This document shows positions 56,230 to 64,000 of a DNA stretch of 64,000 bases, in pieces. The translations under genes and the position numbers were made by a program. Under the pieces are notes generated by a model. The model had not been told where the DNA came from. It saw nothing but the letters and a program-made list of their open reading frames with translations, and did no database searches. The stretch covers positions 1 to 64,000 of the forward strand of contig JPHH03000023.1 in the NCBI GenBank assembly GCA_000750105.3. The letters are read 5' to 3'. The stretch's first letter is position 1. Every line of letters begins with the position of its first letter. This DNA comes from Tolypocladium sp. Sup5 PDA-1. Taxonomy: Eukaryota; Ascomycota; Sordariomycetes; Hypocreales; Ophiocordycipitaceae.

Positions 56230-57911
56230 CTAGGCCTTCTTCTCGGCGCCCGCAGCCTCGCCGGGCTTGGGCCCGAACCAGCCAGAGAAGGAGCCCATCA
56301 TGCTGCTCATGGCCTCTTGTTGCGCCTTTTCCATGGCCACCTGCTCCTCCTTGAGCCACTTCTCGCCGTTCTCGCGAATCTCCTTCTCCAGCAGCTCGTA
56401 GTTGCGCTGTCCTCGCTCGCGGGCAATGTCCTGCAGCATCTTGCCCTGCGCAAAGGCCTCGCTGGGGTTCTGCTCTCCCTCGGGCGCCATCGTCATGCTC
56501 ATGTTGCCGGGCTTGAGGCCGAGCAGGCTGCCCAGGGCACCCATGCCAGACGGCTTGGAGTGCTTCGACTTTTGCGCATCGAGCTGCTTGTTGAACTCCT
56601 TGCGGGCGATGGCCTCGCGGCGCGCAAACTCGGTGGGGATGTGCTTGCCGTCGAACGACTTGAGGACCTTGCGCACGTCCGAGTACTGCATGGTGTGGAT
56701 GTATTCGAGGAAGGGAATCAGCCCAACGAGGTCATTGTCCTTGGCGTTGCCTTTCCAGGGGTCCAGGATGATTGCGTTTTCGGGTTGTTTGCGGACGTTG
56801 GAGGCTTTTGTGTCGATGATGATGACCTTGGAGAGGTCACGGTTGAGGTACGCGAGGTCCTTGGGGAACGTTAATGCCATCGACCGCAATTGAAGGAATC
56901 GACACAACCTACCTTGACAATCTCGCCGTCCTCGTACTTGGTCGCCTCGCGGTACAGCGGCCACATGATGAAGCGGAAGGGATCCAGCTTGCGCACCAGG
57001 GGCTCACCCATGGCAAAGGGAACGGTGGTAAAGAGAACCAGCTCGTAGTACTGGCTCAGGTATCGAATGAAGTAGTCCATACCGGGGCGCTTGGCCACTC
57101 TCCAGCCGTGCTCTCGGGACCATTCGCTGTGGACGAGGAGGTCATCCAGACTGAGGCACAGAGTATAAGGGCGCTCAAAGGAGGGATCGGGGTCGGGCAG
57201 CAGCTTGTCGAACGCCGGGTCCTGGTAATACGAGACGGATTCGCCCATTCGTGCCTTGACTCGCTGCCACCACAACATAGGGCTCCAGCCGTTGGGGACG
57301 TCGGGGTGGCGTTCGGCCTCGATGACGTCCTCCCAGTCGCGGCCCATGTACAGGATGCCGAACCCTGAGCCGACGGCGGTGGCAAGCAGCATGAAGCGCG
57401 TCCACCAGCGACGGTTACGCTCGCTCGTAGAGACGTAAGAGTCGCGTCGGTCGCGGCGCTCACGGCCTTCGGCCTCTTCTTGGTCGACTGCTTCCAGCTC
57501 CGATTGCGATCGGCCGGTCTGCTCGCGGATTTCCTGCTCCAGGGTGGAGGGGATGCCCTGCGTCAGGTCGGGGAGCTTGTGGAAGGGTATTTGCTCGGCG
57601 TCCTTGGAGGCATCGGGGGAGGTCTGCTCCTCGGCGGCACCGACGCTGTCGTCTTGCGGCTGGCTCGACGGTTTGGCATCCTTGGACGAGGAGCTCTGTG
57701 ATTGCGCGGACGCGGACGTCGCACCAGGCTGGGGGGGCTTGGAAGGAGGCTGCTTCTGGCCGGGCTTGCCCTGGTTGTTCGCATATGTCCGGATCCAAGG
57801 CGAGATGGTCGCGGCAGCTGGTCGGGCGCGCAGAATCGGCGACACAGCTGGTCGCGACAGGCGAGCCGCCGCCGTGGCCAGCCGCGGGGCCTGGGCGACT
57901 CTCGAGAGCAT
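56230..57911 (-). CDS. TIM50: Tim50, receptor subunit of the TIM23 presequence translocase
   Basis: Exons 57911-56913 and 56859-56230 (53-nt intron) encode 542 aa. The presequence-like N-terminus is Arg/Ala-rich and acid-poor (about 1-45), followed by a Gln/Ser/Pro-rich linker, a single membrane span (FMLLATAVGSGFGILYMG) and the intermembrane-space NIF/FCP1-like domain: TLCLSLDDLLVHSEW, KRPGMDYFIRYLSQYYELVL, DLAYLNRDLSKVIIID, ENAIILDPWKG. A charged coiled coil follows, ending in a Gly/Ala tail. Tim50 takes preproteins from the TOM complex and keeps Tim23 closed. The intron ends in AAG (56860-56862), and the join restores the GEIVK-DLAYLNRDLSK sequence typical of the family. It is divergent from the F-box-like gene. 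Confidence 0.95.
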
Positions 57912-58697
57912 GCTGGTGCAGCCAATGGCGAGGGAGGTGCAGCGTCTGGTTGTCGTGATACGGAGCTCAGTGGCTCATGGCTGGGACGAAACGGCGTTTG
58001 TGTGCGGTGATGGACTGGCCACCTGCAGTTGCTGTGCTGGAGCTCTAAGGAGACGTTGGGCCAGCCCACTTTCTTCCACCATCGAAAATTTCGGGACGAG
58101 CGAGAAGATTCGCCGAGGTTTTTGCGGGTGCCGGACATTGATTTCGCCGGCAGCGGCGGGTCGGAATGGCGGCTGCCGCCTCACGTGAGCCGCGCCGTGG
58201 CCCATTGGTGGGTGACGGCATCCAACCGTTGACGCGGAGAGACAGGCTTCGTTCCTGAGATGGAATTGGATGGCACCCTGCATCGTCTTCCCCTCACTTC
58301 ACCAACATCACGAGACCACGCCCGTCTCAGCACAACCGTGTCCTGGACGACTGGCTCTCATTTATCTCACCGGCGAACGACGCCCCGTCAAACCATCCTC
58401 TCTTGTTGCACCAACGGCGGCACAATGATGCCCGCGTGCGCTGCATTCTAGAGGGTGGTCCTCGTTGAGTCTTGCGACTTCGCCATGGCACCACCCTCTG
58501 CGAGCCTGCTCGTTCTCCGAGACCATAGAGACGCTTTCGACCCATCCGACGACACCTGCCACTGAATACGCCCATAGCCGCTTCGCATAGAAGCCTTATT
58601 GACTCTTGACTGCGAGTCTGAGCTTGCAGTAAAGTCGCCACCGACGCACGACGCTCGCGGCCACGAGCGCCTGCACACCGACACCTACGGGCCGAAC
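57912..58697. promoter_or_regulatory. Divergent promoter of Tim50 and the F-box-like gene
   Basis: 786 bases between the two ATGs. No extra gene is supported; an open + frame from 58599 precedes the ATG at 58698 but starts with TTG. Confidence 0.4.
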
Positions 58698-59654
58698 ATG
58701 ACCCGACAACCCGTGAGGAGAGCTGCTCCTCACCTGGTGCCTCGTTCGTATGCGGCGACTCCGTTGTCGTCTGCTGCGACGACGCCAATGAGCTCCGCCT
58801 ACGCCTCGACTGTCACATCCGAAGCTGACACCGAAGACGACGTCAACAAGCTCTCGATTGCCTCCTTGACGCTAGATGTTCCGTTGATTCCGCTCAAGAC
58901 GAAAGCGCGACGTGTCCCTGTGAAACCATTTCTCTTTCTCTCCCTGCCCTCCGAGCTGCGAGTCAAAGTCTACGAGCACTACTTTAACGACACGGACAAG
59001 GTTCTGGATCTGGGCCCGGACAACTACAAGCGCATCCACAAGATCCTGGGCCTCATGCGTGTCTGCAAGCAGATACATGCAGAAGCTGCGTACCTGTTTT
59101 ACAGCACCAGGCCATTTCGCATCTTCCCGACACACCCAGGGAAATACTTCAAGACGAAGAAGCCCTTGCTCGCGCGGCTCAAACCTGGTCAGCGCGAGTG
59201 TATCACGTCCCTGGAACTGCGCCTCGGACCCGGCTGGAACGCCCCGCCGAGGGGATGGGTCGTCAACGATGCGCTGGGACTAAAGGACTGCGTCAATGTG
59301 CGCAAACTCAGCGTCTTTGTCGAATGCGACCCGAGCGACGGCGTCTTCAAGGGCTTCCGACAGTCGGAGGGCTTCTACGAAGGCTTTAGCCGCAAGCTTC
59401 TGGCCAGCGTGCTTGACGAACTGCCGGCCGTGCAAGCCATCGAGTTTGATGCTTGGTCAAGCGTCAAGAAGTCTGGCGACATGATGCATGGGCTGCTCGA
59501 TGTGGCGACGCAGTCCAAGCGCCTCATCCGATGGGGGCCAGAGCGCGGCTGGACTGATGCAGACGAGGACGCGGTCAGCGCCGACCCGGCTGCCCGGTTT
59601 GTGGAGAGCATCCCCATTCAAGGGTATGCATCGAATATCTTGGTTGTGGCGTAG
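58698..59654 (+). CDS. 2EXR/F-box-like protein, 318 aa
   Basis: A single exon from the ATG at 58698 to TAG at 59652-59654. The first 70 residues are Ser/Thr/Ala-rich and probably disordered. The fungal F-box-like opening FLFLSLPSELRVKVYEHYF lies near residue 75, followed by KILGLMRVCKQIHAEAAYLF and YSTRPFRIF, a common pattern in this large family. The remainder (ECITSLELRLGPGWN, CVNVRKLSVFVECD, DELPAVQAIEFDA) is the usual alpha/beta part. A protein-interaction or ubiquitin-ligase role is possible but unproven. Confidence 0.82.
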   Translation: MTRQPVRRAAPHLVPRSYAATPLSSAATTPMSSAYASTVTSEADTEDDVNKLSIASLTLDVPLIPLKTKARRVPVKPFLFLSLPSELRVKVYEHYFNDTDKVLDLGPDNYKRIHKILGLMRVCKQIHAEAAYLFYSTRPFRIFPTHPGKYFKTKKPLLARLKPGQRECITSLELRLGPGWNAPPRGWVVNDALGLKDCVNVRKLSVFVECDPSDGVFKGFRQSEGFYEGFSRKLLASVLDELPAVQAIEFDAWSSVKKSGDMMHGLLDVATQSKRLIRWGPERGWTDADEDAVSADPAARFVESIPIQGYASNILVVA

Positions 59655-59882
59655 GGACGAGAGCTTGTGTAGGGATGGGGATTGGGTCCGGCGAGCAATG
59701 ATTTCACGCTGGGAATGGCTTTCTGGGAGGCGCGGTTTGGGCAACCTTGTTTGAAATATCCTAGGGTAACGACACTGTTCAATTCTCACGCATCTCTTCT
59801 CGCAGGCGTCTGTCTTCATGGTATCGTCCCGACTTGTTCTCGGGAATGTGACATGTACACTCGTCAAAGCTACTGTCCCCGT

Positions 59883-61162
59883 CTACTGCGCCCCCAACAT
59901 GGCCAACGCGTTGCGCAACTCCGCCACAGCCGTCGGCACGTCCTCGAAATTCAGCGCCGAGATGGCCCACTTGGCATGCTTCTGCGCCTGGTTGATGTCT
60001 CGAAGGTGCATCTCCGTCCCGACCGCCGCAGGAGGCGCCGGAGGTGGCACGGCCGGCGTATGTACCGGAGCGGGGGGCGGAGCTGCCGGGCGCGGCACGT
60101 GTGGTGTAGAGGCCCAAGACTGCGGAGGAGGGCCGGACAGATCTGGGGCTGTAGGAGGCGGCGGCGGCATGAACCCAGAGGGGAGCTTGGTCGGGATCTG
60201 GGGAGACGGCTGAGGAGGGACCTGGGTGGGCGCCGGGTGCGAGAACTGCGTTGGCGGCGGAGGCATGCCCGTCGTTTCTTGGGTTGGGCTCTGGCTCATG
60301 GGCGAGGGAGCAAAGGGGGGCGTGGATGGACGAGGCGGGAAGTAACCCTCCTGGACGGCCGGAGGGGGCATCGGCGGTGGCCCCGTAGCGGCCTCTCCCG
60401 CTTCGGGCGCATCCTCGACGGACGCGGGCTGCGGCGGAGCTCCGGGGCCCATGAGCTCCCGGACATCGGGGTCGTCGGGGTTGAGCGGCGGCTCGGCGTC
60501 GCCGTGGGCGGCCGGTTGGGGGTTGGACTCGTTGGGGTCGCGGCCCTCGCGGATGGCCTTGAGGATGCGCGCGGCGTTCCACTTGGCGAACTTGATCTTC
60601 TGGAGCGTCTCGGCGTCGGGCGTGCCCCATTCGTGCGTGAGGTCGAAGAAGGTGGCCGCCGCGTCAAACGTGTCTGCGGTTTGCCTACACACCTCGTCAG
60701 TTGCATGGTACGCAACCAGCGTCGAGGCGCAAGCAGGGAGCGGGAGGTATACCTCGTCACCTTGTTGGCCCGCAGCGTGCGCTCGGCGCGGGTAAAGGTC
60801 TCGTGCGCAAACTGCTCGACGTAGGCCTGGCCCGCGTCGTTGTCGATGATGGCGTCGTCGTCGGCGTGCTCCGCCTTGGTGGCCTCGAGGCGCTCGATGA
60901 GCGTCTTGGTGAAGGCGAAGCAGTCGTCGTCGGTGGTGTGAAGGCTCTTGCCCACGATCTGGTTCACGGCATGGTACTCGCCTGCAAAACATTGCGAAAA
61001 CTGTTAGCAAGCCTCCTGCCAACGATGGCTGGAGGAGAAAGAGGAGAGGGAGGACGAACACCAGTAGGCGATGGCGGGCTTGATGGTGCGCAGCTGGTTG
61101 GCGCGGTTGATGAACCGGCTGACCTCTGGGATCTTGAGCGCGGCGGGGAGCGGTTCTGCCAT
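59883..61162 (-). CDS. VTA1: Vta1/LIP5, activator of the ESCRT ATPase Vps4
   Basis: Three exons, 61162-61060, 60981-60753 and 60684-59883, encode 377 aa. The N-terminal MIT-like domain has LPAALKIPEVSRFINRANQ, YWCEYHAVNQIVGKSLH and FDAAATFFDLTHEWG. A very Pro-rich linker (about 190-320) leads to the C-terminal VSL domain (DINQAQKHAKWAISALNFED), which binds Vps4. Vta1 promotes Vps4 assembly and recycling of ESCRT-III at multivesicular bodies. The first intron starts with an unusual gttcgt donor and its use restores the conserved YWCEYHAVNQI; the others are standard. It is divergent from the disulfide isomerase gene, with 426 bases between the starts. Confidence 0.93.
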
Positions 61163-61588
61163 GGCGCCTCACTCGTAGACGGGCAAGATGGAAGAGTAGC
61201 AGAAGAGACGCTCGTGGTGAGAGCGAATGCGCGCGTGCATCGAAGGCGTTCCCATCCAGGCGTCCCCCACTTTCTGTGACGCAGGTGGTGGTGCTGCAGT
61301 GGTGCTGCGCCGCACGAACCGCCGTGCCCCTCCAGAGCTCGCGCCACAGTGGCTTGCCCGCTGTAACAGCCCGCTGCAGGGAGCAAGTGGTCTGGGCTTC
61401 ATGGATCGTGGGCTACACCGTGGCCTTTTCCCATCGGGACATGCTGCAGCTTCTTCACGCCCACCACGAGAGCTGGCTTCTGCTGAGGGTGTTGTGAGCC
61501 CATCTCAGTCACGCAAGCTTCGCTTCTGGTCTGCTTCAAATTACTCCCTTACGCAACAGCTGCTCCTCTCATCCACCACATCTTCACG
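61163..61588. promoter_or_regulatory. Divergent promoter of Vta1 and the disulfide isomerase
   Basis: 426 bases between the two start codons. A C/T-rich leader directly precedes the isomerase ATG. No clear unfolded-protein-response element was recognised. Confidence 0.4.
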
Positions 61589-63124
61589 ATGCATCACCCC
61601 ACCCTCGCAACCGCCGTGACGGCAGTCCTGGCCGCGCTGCCGGCAGTCCAGGCGGGCATATACACCAAGAACTCGCCCGTTCTGCAGGTCGACGCCCGCT
61701 CCTACGAGGAGCTGATTGTCAAGTCCAACTACACCTCGGTAAGTTTCTCCTGGCTGTGTATACACCAACACCAACTGCAATGGAGAGCCTGGTCTCACAC
61801 GCCGAACATGTAGATCGTCGAGTTCTACGCCCCCTGGTGCGGCCACTGCAAGAACCTCAAGCCCGCCTACGAAAAGGCCGCCCGCAACCTCGACGGCCTC
61901 GCCAAGGTCGCCGCCATCGACTGCGACGCCGAGGCCAACAAGCAGTTCTGCGGCTCCATGGGCGTCCAGGGCTTCCCCACGCTCAAGATTGTGCGCCCCG
62001 GCAAGAAGCCTGGCGGCAAGCCCGTCGTCGAGGACTACCAGGGCCCGCGCACCGCCACGGGCATCGCCGAGGCCCTCGTCGCCAAGATCAATAACCACGT
62101 CGCCCGCGTCGAGGATAAGAATCTTGACCGCTTCCTGGCGGGGGACAGGCCCAAGGCCCTGCTGTTCACGGACAAGGGCACGACGAGCGCGCTGCTAAGG
62201 AGCATCGCCATCGACTTCCTCGACGTCATCTCGGTGGGCCAGGTCCGCAACAAGGACAAGGCGACGGTGGAAAAGTTTGGCATTGAAAAGTTCCCTACAC
62301 TGGTGCTCGTCCCCGGCGAGGGCAAGGAGCCCATCACCTATACCGGAGAGATGGTCAAGAAGGACATGGTCGAGTTCCTGTCTCAAGCTGGCCAGCCTAA
62401 CCCGGACCCTGCGCCCTCCGACGGCAAGAAGGGCGACAAGGGCGATAAGAAGAAGTCGTCCACCAAGCCCGCCGAGAAGAAGGCCACCAAGCCCGCCGAC
62501 AAGAAGGCGGACAAGGCCTCGGACAAAAAGACCGCCGCTGAGCCCGAGGAGTCGCCCGAGACCTCCACCGCTACCACCACTACCGAGAGCGCAACCCAAA
62601 CCCCCGACATCATCCCCATTGCCACCGTCACGGACAAGGACATGCTGGTGGACAAGTGCCTTCAGCCAAAGTCCCACACCTGTGTCCTGGCCTTTGTCCC
62701 CTCCGATACGTCCGAAAAGGGCGACCGGGCCGTGGCGTCTCTCTCCCAGCTCAACACAAAGTACATTCACGGCAAGCGCCACCTCTTCCCCTTCTTCTCG
62801 GTCCCCGGCAGCGTCGAGAGCTCGTCCTCGCTCAAGGATGCCCTGAAGCTCAGCGCTGACGTTGAGATCATCGCCCTCAACGCCCGTCGCGGATGGTGGC
62901 GACACTACGAGGGCGACTTTTCCGTCGAGAGCGTCGAGAGCTGGATTGATGTGATTCGGATGGGCGAGGGAAAGAAGAATAGCTTGCCCAAGGGCGTGGT
63001 GGTGGAACAGGCTGAGTCGACTACGGAGAGCTCGACGGAGGCGACTCATGGGACGGACCCCGTGCCCGAGGCCGAGACTGAGGCTCCGGAGCCCCAGGAG
63101 AAAATTGTGCATGAGGAGCTTTGA
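61589..63124 (+). CDS. ER protein disulfide isomerase (Mpd1/PDIA6-like)
   Basis: Exons 61589-61738 and 61814-63124 encode 486 aa. A signal peptide (ATAVTAVLAALPAVQAG) leads to one active thioredoxin domain, FYAPWCGHCKNLKP with CGHC at about 59-62 and the cis-Pro in VQGFPTLKI. A second, inactive thioredoxin-like domain follows (FGIEKFPTLVLVPG), then a Lys/Asp/Ala-rich linker, a third thioredoxin-like part (TCVLAFVPSD, LFPFFSVPG) and an acidic tail. The C-terminus is HEEL, a variant of the HDEL/KDEL retrieval signal. It oxidises and isomerises disulfides in secreted proteins. Only one CxxC pair is present, so it is not classical Pdi1. Confidence 0.92.
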
Positions 63125-63253
63125 ACGTGTTCCTAGGATTTATGCCGTTAGGAGAGCGACTAGGTACGAGCTTTGTATAGGAGAAACAAACCTGCTGGCC
63201 TTGCCACTATTGCTGTCATGAATGTGTCGCACAAGTCTCGTGCTCGAGTTTCC

Positions 63254-64000
63254 TCAACCGTCCAAGTCCATGGCCATGGCGTCGCTCCTTTGCGCAGCAC
63301 CCTCCCTGATCATCTTGACGCCCTTTTCCTTGACGGTCCTGTCCAGGAACTGCCGCACCTGCTTGCACCCGTCCAGCCCGACCACCAGCATGCCCTCGAG
63401 GCGGCTGACCTGCACGCGGCTCTCGCAGACGAGCACAGCCACGCGGTCGCTGTCGCCGAGGGCCGCGACGGTCAGGAAGGGCAGCTCCTGCTCCTCCTGG
63501 TTGTTGAGGTCGAGCAGCGGGTCGGCGGCGTCGTCGCCGGCCGCGTACGAGGACGTGGAGCCGGCGGTGCAGGCGGCGACGTAGTCGGTCATGGGGATGC
63601 CGGCGTCGATGACGGCGAGGGTGGTGGCGTTGATGAGGGCGGCGAGGAGGGAGCCGTCCTGGGAGAGGACGTGGAGGGAGACGGTGATGGTCGAGTGCGG
63701 GAAGAGGTGCGTGTGGACCGTGGAGGCGAGCGTCTTGGCGATGGTGATTTCAATCTCTTGTATGCGCCTACAAGACCGACTGCGTTAGCAACACGCATTC
63801 GGGCAATTCCATGGCTGTAGCAAGCTGCAGGGTGAGACTGACTTGTCGTTGCGCCCTCTCTTCTTGCGGTCGACGCTCGAAAAGCCTGCAACCACGACGT
63901 TGACGTTGATGGAGGCTCCGTCGCGCTGCGACGTCTGGCCGCCGCGGCGCCCCTGCTGCTGCTGCTCCGAGGGCCCGGTGACGACGCACATGACCTTTGT
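63254..64000 (-). CDS. SKI6: Exosome core subunit Ski6/Rrp41 (5'-truncated by the window end)
   Basis: The visible exons are 64000-63843 (the frame continues beyond the window) and 63767-63254, joined over a 75-nt intron with a gtcagt donor. The RNase PH fold is clear: KVMCVVTGPSEQ, VNVVVAGFSSVDRKKRGRND, ITIAKTLASTVHTHLFPHST, SLHVLSQDGSLLAALINAT, DAGIPMTDYVAACTAGSTSS and LPFLTVAALGDSDRV. These match the Rrp41 branch rather than Rrp46 or Mtr3. In the nine-subunit ring it is structural, guiding RNA to Rrp44. A Gln/Gly-rich insert (EQQQQGRRGGQ) and a variable loop (DDAADPLLDLNNQEEQ) are normal in fungi. The first exon or exons lie outside the window. Confidence 0.93.

Overview
The window is nuclear DNA of a filamentous ascomycete, most likely a Sordariomycete and perhaps Hypocreales. 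The reasons are short 50-70 nt GT-AG introns, GC-rich genes separated by AT-rich repeat-bearing gaps, CT-rich 5' leaders, two Zn2Cys6 regulators and a DUF3176 membrane protein. There are no bacterial operons, CRISPR arrays, rRNA genes or confident tRNA genes. All exon structures were worked out by eye from splice sites, frame continuity and remembered family consensus; nothing was searched or aligned by computer.

Layout. Positions 1-5.7 kb look subtelomeric or repeat-derived: a 20-base poly-C start and two 5'-truncated SNF2-helicase C-terminal remnants. 5.7-6.8 kb holds an EVE-domain protein gene with an 18-nt microexon. 6.8-10 kb has no gene I can defend, but does contain a promoter-like block with a CT-rich leader. 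10-13.7 kb carries a divergent kynurenine-pathway pair, indoleamine 2,3-dioxygenase and kynureninase. 15.3-17.9 kb is a DUF3176 membrane protein and 18.9 kb a small TATA-driven 92-aa protein.

19.5-28.3 kb is the accessory part. Two diverged copies of a dispersed repeat bracket an intronless astacin-like metalloprotease, a foldback element and a broken gene fragment. They are followed by an F-box gene, a pair of direct repeats and a secreted V8/trypsin-like serine protease. 28.9-30 kb is a 2EXR/F-box-like protein.

30.3-64 kb is mostly core genome: Zn2Cys6 regulator 1, kinesin-8, a BuGZ/ZNF207-type zinc-finger protein, Zn2Cys6 regulator 2, the KEOPS subunit Cgi121, mitochondrial proline dehydrogenase, a Tim17-family protein, a small acidic protein whose first coding exon is only the ATG, a Ted1-type metallophosphoesterase, a Ser/Thr-rich secreted protein, Tim50, an F-box-like protein, the ESCRT factor Vta1, an ER protein disulfide isomerase ending HEEL, and the 5'-truncated exosome subunit Ski6/Rrp41.

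Functional links. The clearest joint unit is the kynurenine pair, which shares one 0.83-kb promoter and performs the first and a later step of tryptophan catabolism. Tim50 and the Tim17-family protein both belong to mitochondrial import-type families but are unlinked transcription units. Splicing is the other theme: a microexon, an ATG-only exon, two in-frame introns interrupting zinc-binding modules, and three AAG 3' splice sites.
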